DNA of 64,000 nucleotides from Leptolyngbya sp. SIO1E4 (GTDB lineage Bacteria; Cyanobacteriota; Cyanobacteriia; Phormidesmidales; Phormidesmidaceae): NCBI GenBank assembly GCA_010672825.2, contig JAAHFU020000004.1, positions 899,704 to 963,703 of the forward strand, read 5' to 3'. Shown piece by piece: positions 1 to 9,500 of this stretch (position 1 is its first letter; each line of letters starts with the position of its first letter). The notes under the pieces were generated by a model. It saw only the letters and a program-made list of their open reading frames with translations, ran no database searches and was not told where the DNA came from. The position numbers and the translations under genes were made by a program.

Positions 1-1
1 T

Positions 2-181
2 CAGTTTATTAAGCTTCATCGTCTCAATGAAGCGTCAAGGCTAATTATGAGTGGCTCTGCGGTTGGGGATGCAGCATATCGTGTGGGCTACTCTAGCCAA
101 TCTCAATTTAGTCGCGATTTCCGACGGTATTTTGGCAAATCCCCTCGCCAGTGGGGACTTGAACAGCGGTCTGAACCATAG
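2..181 (+). CDS. AraC-family regulator, C-terminal end (5' truncated by window edge)
   Basis: The frame is open from the window edge and ends at a TAG at 179-181. The 59 visible residues match the second helix-turn-helix of AraC/XylS DNA-binding domains: the VGDAAYRVGYSSQSQFSRDF stretch followed by RRYFGKSPRQW, which is the family signature near the C-terminus. It would bind promoter DNA as a transcription regulator. The sensing domain lies outside the window, so ligand and target are unknown. The gene reads toward the LtrA fragment 39 bases downstream. Confidence 0.85.
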   Translation, partial: QFIKLHRLNEASRLIMSGSAVGDAAYRVGYSSQSQFSRDFRRYFGKSPRQWGLEQRSEP

Positions 182-220
182 ACAGTTGAATCTGTCAAAT
201 ATGAATTTTAACCTCCTGCC

Positions 221-343
221 ATGTCTTTCCCCTTCAAACGATATCTGCGCCCACTGTTGACCCGAGACCGTGATCAGATCCATCGTGCCGTCACTCAGTT
301 GGAATTGTTGTTTGATCTGGTTGTGGTAATTGCGATCGCTTGA
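221..343 (+). pseudogene. LtrA-like membrane protein, N-terminal remnant
   Basis: An ATG frame of 40 codons reads MSFPFKRYLRPLLTRDRDQI and then VTQLELLFDLVVVIAIA before TGA. This is the conserved start of low-temperature-requirement A proteins (LRPPLLRDR..., VTWLELFFDLVFVVAIA), multi-membrane proteins of about 380 residues. Only the first tenth survives and no continuation is visible in another frame. It probably followed the AraC gene as a unit before deletion. The family match rests on this short but characteristic block. Confidence 0.6.
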
Positions 344-495
344 GGAGATGTTGAAAGGCCCTTGATAGATCAGTGGGGTCAAGTATGAACCACACAACTG
401 AAAACACCAATCAGGCTTCCAGCCGTCGTTAGAGCAACCGGGACAAGCGGGGCATTTGAAAATTGCGGGGTTGTGGCTTTACCTCAAGCTGTTGC

Positions 496-684
496 TCATC
501 CATCATCGTCGTCGCCTCCGTCGTTAAGTCTGTCTAAGGGGTTGGGCAAAGGATTGCCGGGCAGGGTGGGGTCTCTGTCCCTGGCGGTGGATTCCTCCTC
601 TGCCTCCTCTGCAATTAGCGCCAGTTCTGCATCTACGTCAGAGACGCTGCCCAGCTTCGCGATCGCGGTGTCATAGCGGCTCAA
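496..684 (-). CDS. possible small acidic protein
   Basis: A 62-codon TTG-initiated frame lies antisense between the LtrA remnant and the 509-residue gene. The product has an acidic helix-like first half (DVDAELALIAEEAEEES) and a proline-rich, aspartate-terminated tail. I do not recognise a family. The composition is protein-like, but an open antisense frame (473-676) exists over the same bases, so this may be chance. The rest of 344-698 shows no other gene. Confidence 0.25.
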   Translation of the reverse strand: MSRYDTAIAKLGSVSDVDAELALIAEEAEEESTARDRDPTLPGNPLPNPLDRLNDGGDDDDG

Positions 685-698
685 GAGGGGGCTTCATT

Positions 699-2228
699 TT
701 GAAGAACCATGCCATGATGGGCACAACGAACTCAGGCAATTTCTCTATGAGTGAGTTTTCTTACAGTCGAGCTAAAGTCCCCACCTCAACCAGTGACTTT
801 AATCCAGCCCATCAGTTACCTGGGCAACGACCGTTTGCCTTGCAGCAAAAGCCTAGCGTCCCTCAACGGCCTGCTACCCAAGAAGAGATTGTCCGCATGA
901 AACGGCTCGATGCAGCTGTGATGCGAACTCCTCCTCTGCAGGCCAAACAAGCGATCGGGGCATATAAACAAGAAGTATCTTCCCCTCAGGTGTCATCAGT
1001 TACCCCCCACTCATTGCAGGGTAATCCACTGATTCAACGAACGATTGGAGCTGAATTAGAAGTTGTAGCAGGCGGTTTACTATACGAACCGCAACAGTTT
1101 CAACTGAACCAAGGCGACGTGATTGGTTATGTTCAACATAATTCTGGTTCCGGGAAAACAACAGAAATTCATGCTGAACAACCCAACAACAAGGAAGGAA
1201 CGGTAACCCTCGAATATGCAACAGGCAAGTATACAGATATTGCTGCGGAGAACTTGTCACACCTGGCGCAGGATGTGCAGGAGTTGAACCAAATAACAGG
1301 CCAGATCCAAAACAATCAGAACCTAAACAATTGGTTTACCAAGGGTTTTCAACCTCACCTGCAAGCAACATCAGCAAATGTCCAAATCAATGTATCACCA
1401 TTCCAGCAAAGCTCTCTAAACCTTGTAAAACATACAGCCCAAGGCGCGACACTCAAACCAAGTGAGGATGGTTCAACAAGGACTCAGCACGAAAACACAA
1501 TTCCTGATACAGAAGGACATCGAATCATCACAACTCAGCTAAATAATATTTTGCGTAACATGATTCGATCTACTTATACATCGTTGAATCCAGACAACTA
1601 TGGAACTTTCGTTGATGCAATCCTGCCCCCGTTAGTGATGCACATTACTGGGTTAATCAGTCTTTCTTACAGAAATATGGTTGGGACGATAGGGTCAACA
1701 CAAAGAAATACTTTTCAGGTGCTCCCGCGATACGACCTTATGCAACTCATAAATCCCAAAGCTACGCAACTAGCTGCAACTGACAATCATGTCAGCCGAC
1801 AAAATATTAATGCGCTAGTCCATGGATCTATGGCGATAGTCGAAGATACGATTAAACTCGCTGTGATCCAAAGCATCAATAACAATAAACAAGCCCAAAC
1901 AGATATAGAAGATTTCCAACTCGATGAGAATACTGTGGCCGCAGACGTGAGTCGAGAAACGACAACAAATATGCAGAATATCTTGAGTGGCCAGGCGCTA
2001 TTAGTTGCCAGTCGTCTCCCAGGTGGCCAACAGGCGCAAGAGCCCCCTGCGATCCTTCCAAGAACCACAACAACCAAGATTCCAATTGGGCCCGAGAGCC
2101 CAGAAGGTGGCTATGAAATACGTCAGCCATTTGCAGAGAATGTTCCTATCGCTGAATGGAGCGAGGCAATGAGGGCATATGAACGCAGCCTATTGCACTC
2201 AGGCGTTCGCTACCTAAACGGACATTAA
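699..2228 (+). CDS. unrecognised 509-residue protein with Gln/Pro-rich leader
   Basis: TTG start with the purine-rich AGAGGGGG at about 683-690, eight bases upstream. No signal peptide or membrane segment is visible. Residues 1-110 are disordered-looking and rich in Q, P and S (QRPFALQQKPSVPQRPATQ, PPLQAKQAIG) and end in NPLIQRTIGAELEV. Such QxK/IQR leaders are seen before the toxin part of DUF4157-type proteins carried by contractile injection systems, but the DUF4157 zincin motif is absent, so this is only a resemblance. From residue about 112 a mixed fold contains GDVIGYVQHNSGSGKTTEIH, LEYATGKYTDIAAENLSHL and a predicted all-helical C-terminal half. It stands alone between hairpins. Function unknown; cargo or effector is a speculation. 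Confidence 0.6.
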   Translation: MKNHAMMGTTNSGNFSMSEFSYSRAKVPTSTSDFNPAHQLPGQRPFALQQKPSVPQRPATQEEIVRMKRLDAAVMRTPPLQAKQAIGAYKQEVSSPQVSSVTPHSLQGNPLIQRTIGAELEVVAGGLLYEPQQFQLNQGDVIGYVQHNSGSGKTTEIHAEQPNNKEGTVTLEYATGKYTDIAAENLSHLAQDVQELNQITGQIQNNQNLNNWFTKGFQPHLQATSANVQINVSPFQQSSLNLVKHTAQGATLKPSEDGSTRTQHENTIPDTEGHRIITTQLNNILRNMIRSTYTSLNPDNYGTFVDAILPPLVMHITGLISLSYRNMVGTIGSTQRNTFQVLPRYDLMQLINPKATQLAATDNHVSRQNINALVHGSMAIVEDTIKLAVIQSINNNKQAQTDIEDFQLDENTVAADVSRETTTNMQNILSGQALLVASRLPGGQQAQEPPAILPRTTTTKIPIGPESPEGGYEIRQPFAENVPIAEWSEAMRAYERSLLHSGVRYLNGH

Positions 2229-2236
2229 TTGATCCA

Positions 2237-2262
2237 CTCCCCGTCACTAAAGTAACGGGGAG
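2237..2262 (+). terminator. stem-loop after the 509-residue gene
   Basis: CTCCCCGT pairs with ACGGGGAG, and ACT/AGT extends the stem inward after one mismatch; the loop is AA. It lies 9 bases after the stop codon. No T-run follows, so it may stabilise the 3' end rather than terminate alone. Confidence 0.4.
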
Positions 2263-2327
2263 AACGTCAAAGCGCAGCAATTTCTCACTCTCGGTAAGAT
2301 GTAGATACTCTAGGTAAATTATGTTTT

Positions 2328-2356
2328 GGGGCAATGTAAAAGCACTGCCCCGTTTT
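2328..2356 (+). terminator. Rho-independent-like hairpin
   Basis: GGGGCAATG (2328-2336) pairs with CACTGCCCC (2343-2351) with one G:T-type mismatch and a six-base loop, followed by GTTTT. It is the second hairpin downstream of the 509-residue gene and is the better terminator candidate. Confidence 0.5.
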
Positions 2357-2401
2357 AATGCAAAAGTTTGATGCAAAAGAAAGGCTAAAGCGTGTTGGTC
2401 G

Positions 2402-2644
2402 GTGAAACTTGGTGAAACTGATTTATACAAGCAAGCGATCGCCGCGCTTTCCAACCTCAAAGAGGCTGGGGCAGGCAGTGAGGATCTCAAGGCGATCGCC
2501 CAGTTCCTGCTGTACGCTCATGATTCTGCCACGGCAGAATCTCGATTTCCCTATGTGGGAGATCGCAGTGACCCCAGAGATCGAGCGATCGTAGAAGCTT
2601 ACAACGACGCATGGACACGATTTGTGTCCGGCGATGACGATTAG
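2402..2644 (+). CDS. small hypothetical protein (80 aa)
   Basis: GTG-initiated frame of 80 codons. The product is soluble and helical: YKQAIAALSNLKEAGAG, then LKAIAQFLLYAHDSATAESR, and an acidic C-terminus SGDDD. Two HIP1 motifs lie within the coding frame and codon use looks native. No family recognised. An alternative frame (2409-2594) overlaps it but is less protein-like. Confidence 0.5.
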   Translation: MKLGETDLYKQAIAALSNLKEAGAGSEDLKAIAQFLLYAHDSATAESRFPYVGDRSDPRDRAIVEAYNDAWTRFVSGDDD

Positions 2645-2692
2645 CTTGGTGGGCTTCCTTGAGAATGCAATGGTTACGCTTCCCGATGATTT

Positions 2693-3376
2693 CTATAATC
2701 GTCGTTCTTCAAACCGACCAAACATTTCATAGTGCTGAAAGCCACTGGTGAAAGCACCCGCTACCACCGCCGAATTTACATCAGGATTCATAGCCAGATA
2801 ATTTGCCTCGTTATACAGTTTGCTGGGAGTTCGACCTTCACTTTGACCAAAGCGGGCAAAGTGCTCGAACCCATCGACAAATGCATTAGCTGCCACGGCA
2901 TTTGCTACATCGGGGTTTTTCTGCAGATAATACGCCTCGTTGTATAAAGATAGCCCTGGGAGTCGGTTCTCATTGACTCCAAACTCAATGTAGTGTTCAA
3001 AGGCACTCTGAAGAAATCCGGCATCTACAGCGGCAGCTACATTGGGGTGATTGGTCAAGTAATCTTCCTGACTGAACAGGTTGCTGGGGTCACGCGCTTC
3101 CTCATGCCCAAATAGGAGGAAATGCTCTAAGTCACTGGCAAGAGAGCTGTTTGCTACTGCTCGTTCTACGTCAGGATTATTGGTCAGATAGAATGCTTCA
3201 TTGTACAGGGCGCTGGGGCTGCGGCCTTCTGCCAAGCCAAATGATACAAAGTGCTGATATCCAGAGTTCAAAAATCCGGCACGGATTGCTGCTGTAATGT
3301 CAGGATTTTGGTGGAGATAGTAACGCTCATCAAAGAGTTGGGCAAGCAGTACCACTTTTGCCGTTCTTGACCACAT
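2693..3376 (-). pseudogene. tandem-repeat surface-type protein, 5' truncated
   Basis: The product is five copies of a roughly 43-residue unit with the pattern YL..NPDV..AV..GAF..GF.HY..FG..EGR, joined by short S/L-N linkers (SPSALYNEAFYL, TPSKLYNEANYL). Such units occur in multiple copies in large cyanobacterial extracellular proteins, often with calcium-binding or hydrolase domains; their exact role is not known to me. The first codons (MWSRTAKVVLLAQ) do not look like the repeat and overlap an IS1-type fragment, so the real N-terminus was removed by that insertion. A related but distinct repeat forms the C-terminal half of the GH16-like protein at 27221-28651. Confidence 0.7.
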
Positions 3377-3419
3377 TCGTCGTGTGGCAGTGCGGACAAC
3401 AGACCGGTTCTAAAACCAT
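3330..3419 (-). pseudogene. IS1-type transposase, N-terminal fragment
   Basis: Minus-strand frame beginning MVLEPVCCPHCHTTNVVKNG, the CxxC zinc-ribbon start of IS1-family InsA-like proteins. It reads out into the neighbouring repeat gene near 3345-3350 and stops at 3330-3332. The rest of the element is missing, so this junction marks where an IS1 insertion or deletion removed the 5' end of the repeat gene. Confidence 0.6.
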
Positions 3420-3832
3420 CGTGAACTCACAAGGTAGACGTCCCCTGTCATCTTGGCTCATTACACGACTTGGCAGAGTTCATCGCAAGCAGAGAATTAT
3501 GGAGCTGCCTAGGTGGTTTAAGCAGGCATTATCACCTCGACAACTTGCTCAACCGATTGCCCCTGCCCAAAGAGTGAGTGAATCAACTGCACCATCGGTA
3601 TTAGGGCTTCGCGGGTCAGACCATAGAGCTTCTGGCCGATGCTCGGCGTTTCCATTGCGAAGCTAAATTTTTCCGATTTTCGCCCGGCCATCGGTGCATC
3701 CTGGAGCATCGACTGCGCTAGGCAACTTAAACAGAGATGACGTTTAACCGCCTCCTCGTTGCGGAGCTGAGCCGTTTCCAGGCCACCGATGGCCTTGGTG
3801 AACTCATGAAAAATCTCACAAGGCCAGCGATA

Positions 3833-4839
3833 TAGCTATAGCCAACATAATTAGGACGCTGCCTGCTGAAGTGCCGCTTCCATCGCTTCGCGCAAATTGG
3901 CCGCCTCTGAGAGGCGTTTACGAATTCGAGTTTTCAACCATCCCCAGCATTTCTCGATGCGATTGAGGTCTGGGGAATAGGGCGGCAGATATAGCAGTTG
4001 ACATTTAGTCGCCGCCATCAATTCGGCAATTCGTCCCCCATGGTGAAACGTGGCATTATCCAGAATTACCCAGTCACCCGGTTCTAGGGTGGGAATTAAA
4101 CAGGTTTCTAACCAGGTCTCGAAAACGGTACGACCAGGTCTCGAAAACGGTACGACCAGGTCTCGAAAACGGTACGATTGCAAGCTCCCTCAATGGTGAA
4201 CGGCGCAACCAGGTCCGTCCCTCGATAGCCCGCAATCATATTGAGGCGACCTTGACGGCGTCCTGACTTCAACTCGTAAACCCGCTCTCCTGCTGGGGCG
4301 TAACCGTAGCCGTAGTCGTCCCGCTCATCCATGCCCGCCTCATCAACATAGACCAGATGCGGGGCTCGCGGGTCGCTCACTTTGGCGGTGAACTCGGCAC
4401 GTTTCGCCTCGTCCCGTTGCCGATAGCCAGACGTCTTTTTTTTCGCGTGAAGCCAATTTTCTGGAGTGCCCGTGAGATGGTGCGTTGACTAATCGGCTCC
4501 GGCCACAACGCCGCCATTTCTGCTTGGGTTTTGTCTTGATGGGCGTAGGCAAAGGTGCGGAAAGCTTCCCAGTCGGTGATTTTGGCTGCTCCTCCAGAGG
4601 GCCGATAGACTTTGGCGCGATAGTCGCCAGTGGCCGCTTTGCGCTTCAGCCATTGGTCGATGGTGTTGCGACTGAGGTGAAACATCTCGCTAGCTTCGCT
4701 CTTCTTTAGACCATCGAGTTCGATCGCCTCAATGACTTTTTGGCGGAGGTCATAACTGTACGCATTGGACAGGGTGGATAGAGCTCAAGCACTCCCTTCA
4801 TCTTGACACTCCATGTCCTGCTTGGGCTGGCTACTGCTA
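3833..4839 (-). mobile_element. IS630-family element, inserted in IS701-like transposase
   Basis: About 1007 bp bounded by imperfect inverted repeats: left TAGCTATAGCCAACATAATT, right (reverse complement) TAGCAGTAGCCAGCCCAAGC, both followed by AGGAC. The flanking TA at 3831-3832 and 4840-4841 is the TA duplication expected of IS630/Tc1-mariner elements. A second, truncated copy lies at 16251-16489 and shares the 5' end, confirming the boundary. Both ends are intact although the transposase frame is damaged. Confidence 0.85.
3851..4772 (-). pseudogene. IS630 transposase with A8 frameshift site and 22-bp triplication
   Basis: N-terminal helix-turn-helix part reads SNAYSYDLRQKVIEAIELDG and MFHLSRNTIDQWLKRKAATG, the DDE part shows YVDEAGMDERDDYGYG, WVILDNATFHHG and SPDLNRIEKCW. 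The initiation codon is odd: CTG stands where copy 2 has ATG. ORFA and ORFB join by a -1 shift at a run of eight A (complement of 4436-4443), a classical slippery site of this family. Further on, three tandem copies of a 22-bp unit (4112-4177 region) add 44 bases and shift the frame between FTIEGACNRTVFETW and LETCLIPTLEPGDW, so the enzyme is almost certainly inactive. Confidence 0.8.
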
Positions 4840-6122
4840 TAGCTCCAGGTGATGGCGATCCGTTTGACATCCCAGTGCAAGGCATCGGTGACTAAAAAGC
4901 GAGGGGCATCGGCTAAATCCGCCTGTTCATGTACGATGACAATGCGCTTCCGGCCTATTTTCTTGAGGCGTAAAACCTTGCTAAACGCCCAGATTTCCTT
5001 CGGCTGACCATTTCGTTGGCGGATTTGATAGCGACGAAAGGCACTCGCTGAACTCCGGCGGAGCTCAACGGCTACCGCATCCATGCGAGTCCACTGGTTG
5101 TGCCACAACACCGAACGATTACAGGCCAACTCACTGACCCAATGTTTGTCGGCCTGCTCAATGACTCGCGTTAACTCAGCGGCACAGACGCCCCCATCAA
5201 AGGCATAATCAGCCTGGGCAAGTTGTCCTTCCGCTTCGATTTGCTGCACTACCTCAATCAAAATCTCAGTGCGTGTGCGATAGGCGTCACGGTTGCGTTG
5301 ATAGGCCACTCATTCGCTGAGACGCTCCATCACTGCAGCAGTCTCGTCGTAGCTATCTTGACGGGTCGCTTGCAAGTAAGCCAATTCCTCGGCTTCCCAT
5401 TTGGCTCCTTGGACTTCGACGGCAATGCCATCGAGACGTTGGCGGCTGGCTAACACGGCGGTGAGGATGGTGTGATAGTGACTCATCCGACCATTGACAT
5501 AGTCGTATTGGCGCTTGACGCCAAATATCTCAGGGCCGCGCTCATGGTGACCGTGAGTCCAGTCCAAGCTGATCACTTGTCGCTCTTGAGGCGGATAATG
5601 GTGGGCCACGGCCACGCGATGCCGGACCATCAATGCCTCTTTTGACCAGGGGGCTTCGAAGACTCCGGCATGCATCGCACGACGGTTGACCCGGGCCGAT
5701 GCATCCGGCCAGACATAATGACTGTGGATCCCTTGTAAGGTCTTATTAACACTCAGCAGCAAGCCATTGACGTAACGCTCCACATGCTCATAGGCCGAGT
5801 GTCGCGAAAACAGCTCTCGGTAAGCCGACATGCCCCGGCCAATGGTGGCGGCTATTCCCACTAATGGCAACATGGCCTCTAACTATCATGACCTTCCATG
5901 AGAGGATACCTCGGATCGAACTTTGCCAAGTCGTGTAGCTAAATGGAGTCGGGCCTCGGACGGTGGCAATCGTTCCTGCAACTGCGCAACGTCTAACTGA
6001 GTCAGTTGGGCTAAACGCGCTAGATCGCTCTCGGTGGGCCGCTGACAGCGAGACAGGGTCTCCCAACCTTGAATCAAGGAGCGGTCGCATTTGCGGTTGG
6101 GGACCGCCTCGCGATCGCTCAT

Positions 6123-6531
6123 TTGATTAACGTAAGACCTCCGTCTCTAGGTCTTGAGCATGAGCACGCGTCAAAGACGCTCACTCTGAGGCGTATCGAA
6201 TACTTAAGCATGTACTCAGGCATGAAAGGTCAGCAGGAGCGTAGTGTGTCTGCCTTCCTGCAATGGCACAGCAGTCCGGAAGTCATCGTGCTCAGCAACA
6301 ACAAAGAGTGCGCAGTCGCTCAGACTTTGAGACAAAGGACCTCACCATCAGTAATGATGTTTACGTTTCGTGCGTTTCAATACTGAAAATCCGCATGAAA
6401 CATTAAATATTTTTGATGGCAGCTGTTATCTCAGTGTCTCAACTTGTTGAAGTACGTAATCTTCATCCTAAGATTTTGAGGTATGTAGCTAAGCAGTGAT
6501 TAGGCGTTAGTACCTTGATGAGGGCAACAGA
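6123..6531. other. intergenic region upstream of the giant RHS gene
   Basis: About 410 bases without a convincing gene. A 105-codon plus frame (6069-6386) has no protein-like features. The segment 6400-6531 is AT-rich and is the likely promoter region of the RHS toxin; I see no clear -10/-35 pair. The start of that gene is preceded by GAGGG at about 6519-6523. Confidence 0.5.
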
Positions 6532-9500
6532 GTGAGGCACTTAATCCGCTTTCTCACTGCTACAGTCGTTTTCTTTATCATCACCCTGTTTGCTTTCGAC
6601 GGCTCGGCTCTAGCCCAGGTCAGTCCTTCCCCTGATATTGCGAGCGGGAGCTGGGGTGACTCGGTTGAGATTTCTTTACCGCCAGGAGTGAACGGAACTG
6701 CTCCTACAATTGCCATTCGCCATGATCATCGCACGACTGACGGACCGCTTGGGGCTGGATTTCAGCTGTTAGGAAGTTCGATAATTACTCGTCATTCGGC
6801 AAAAGGCGGTATCCCTCTTCATGGCAGAGGGGATGAGACATCGCAGTTTCGGATGGATGGGCAACCACTCTATGGAAAAAGAACTGGCTCATTATTGCCT
6901 GAGCTTGCCATAAATACGGATTTATCTTCGTATGAATTTGAGCCCGAAACTTTTACTGGAGAAATCATTACGTTCGACCGAGCAAGTCAAACCTGGCTGC
7001 GCCGAAATAATGGCTGGAAATGGAAATATGGCGCTCAGGATAAGGTTAAACGTTCAGACAAAGGTTTTACGATTTGCCCATTAGGCGGAAATGTCTGTTC
7101 TACCGCAGCCTGGTATTTGGATTATGTAGAGGATGATAGTCAAAACCAGATCACCTTCAGTTACCGCAATCCTGCTGTGCCTGAGCGGTTGAGGAACCAA
7201 TTTAATCAGGCGACAACGCAAGAATTTTTGCTTTCACAGATAACTTATAACAGCGGTCAGGCGAGAATCGACTTTTCTTATGAAGAGCGAGAAGACCCAA
7301 GGTTGAGCTTGGCCGACGGTGTTACCACGCTGAGGGTACATCGCCTAGAGCGAATTACGGTTCGATCAGGTGAGCAGATCTGGGCTCGCTATCGCATGGA
7401 GTATGAAAACTCTGCAGATGGGGTTAAAGGGCTTCAGACACTGCTTAAGCGTATTGTTCGAGAGTCTGTCAACGGTGATGGTGAAGCACAGATTTTACGC
7501 ACGAATACGTTTCACCACAGTCAGTTCTCCTTTTCTGAAGAAGAAAAAATTGAGCTCGGAGAAGAAAGTAGTTCAGAGCCAGGCAATCGCTATCCCATCG
7601 ATCTGAATCATGACGGGGTGAGTGATCTTATTACACTAGGTTACGACGGCAACACTCCGGCTCATCGGGTCTATATTGCTACACCTGAGAAAAATCGAGC
7701 GTTTGTAGGCAGGGCTGAGGCAAGGGGGACTACCCGTGATTTGATTGTTGCCCTTGAAGATAAACTTGCTGAATTGCTCACGATTGAGCACGCCATTAGG
7801 GGCCTGGGATTTGCGGTCGGGGATTTAGATAACAACGGGAATGTGGAGTTTTTGGTTGAAAAACCCAGATCCGCAAACGATGGGGATAAAAGTGACATTG
7901 TTATTGTCAGGCAAAATGGTGATAACTCCCTTGAAGTCATTGACAATGACACCCTGCCGGGTTGTGCCCTGCGGTTTGGCCAATTCATGGACGTGAATGC
8001 CGATCAGCTTCCCGACCTGATCGTCATGGCCCACGATAAGAGCGGCGCTTGCGCTGCCCTAGAAACAACGCAATGGGTTAAAAATGATGGTTCATTTCCC
8101 ATCATTGTGTGGAGAGACCGCCAGAATATGGCGATGCCTCTTGAGGGCCAGCTACCACCAGGATTGCGAGTAACGCAGCAGCTCTGTCGTTCTTCAATTA
8201 ATCTAGACGAATTTGCCTGGTTGCCGCGAAAAGACCCCTACGACCCCGATAGTGAAGGGGATAACCTATCCACCTATGGCCGCTGGGGGCATTTTAATGA
8301 CGATGGGGTCTTGGACTTTGCTCAAAGTTTTCATACTTGCTACAGGCTTAGAGATATAGGTGAGGGCGTCCCTGAGGATTCATCTTTATCCCGGGAATAT
8401 TGCAAATTTTGGGAACAGCAACCAGATAGTCTTTTTTCACGCATCTACTACGGTGTCGGAGATGGAACCTTTGTAGACAGTGGATTGCATGCTGGTGATG
8501 CCTTGATAGAGCACTTCTCTGGCCTCATAACGGACACCCCCAGTCTTTGTGACTCCTCCTTCATTTCGAGAACCCTGACCAGTATCGACCTGGATCGAAA
8601 TGGGAAACCAGAGATTATTCGTTCGGATCCATCTGGTAGATCATTGCAAGCGGCCTACGATCAGGGACTTGATGACGGCTTTAATCTTTCTAATGACAGT
8701 CTCAATCCCACAGATATTGTCTGGGACGAGCTTTATAGGCGAGGGAGCTTTGGAGATTTTAATGGAGATGGCTTCACCGATATCTTGGACGTGCGTGGAA
8801 GCAGTATTTATATTCAATATGGAACGCCATCGGTCAGTGAAGGCCGCTTGATTGCGACGAAAAATTCCTTGGGCGGTAAGACTGAACTGAGTTGGGGGTT
8901 TACCGCTGAGAGTGACCATGACAATCCAGGGCTGGCCATGAATCTGGAGGTGCTCAACAGCATCAAAGGGGCCAATGGTGAAACAACCTTGCGCTACGCA
9001 GGGGGTACTCGCAGCCAGAGAGATTTCAACGGATTTGAGACTGTCGAGGTAACCAACGATCGCGGAGCCCGAACAGAATATGGGTTTTACACGGATAGAG
9101 GACGTAAATTTCGGCCTAAATACGGCATCCGATACCGACTCGATAACTCTGTAGAGCACGTGAGTGTGTTTATCGACGGTATTCGCAATGATCGTGATTC
9201 CTATTCATCCCCTATTGTTCCTCCGTATAACTCGCAGCGATTGCGTCAGTGTGACTATGAGTTGGGTGAGGATAGCATTCAGCTGGCAATCCTTAAGGTT
9301 TTGACCAACGAATGTCATCGTTTTGGCGACGATGGCTTTACTGTTCGCGAACCTTTGCTTGACCTCAATTCGCTGCCAGTTGACTGGTGGTCACCCTCTA
9401 GTTCACTTAATCGGCGACAGCAATTTTGTTCTGCCTCGTCTGGCCCTAGTCGTCCGTCTGGAGCAAGTGGCACCCTCCCACTCTGCTCGAATATCACTCT

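Larger units (their letters stand above)
3518..6122 (-). pseudogene. IS701-like (IS4 superfamily) DDE transposase, broken in four places
   Basis: Read on the minus strand the gene runs 6122 to about 4842, is interrupted by the IS630 element (3833-4839), and resumes at about 3830 to 3518. The N-terminal part (MSDREAVPNRKCDRSLIQGW) is out of frame with the catalytic part near 5880. The catalytic core shows LDWTHGHHERGP (first Asp), YAFDGGVC (second Asp) and, after the IS630, WPCEIFHEF (Glu), the DDE layout of IS4/IS701 transposases. An in-frame TGA at 5310-5312 splits ERLSE from VAYQRNRD. Removing the IS630 plus one TA restores TWSY-RWPCEIF exactly. The element is dead. Family name is by resemblance; IS701 versus another IS4-superfamily group is not settled. 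Confidence 0.75.

Noticed and set aside
6069..6386. 105-codon frame upstream of the RHS gene
   Set aside because: Overlaps the IS701-like transposase end; no hydrophobic core, motif or ribosome-binding site.
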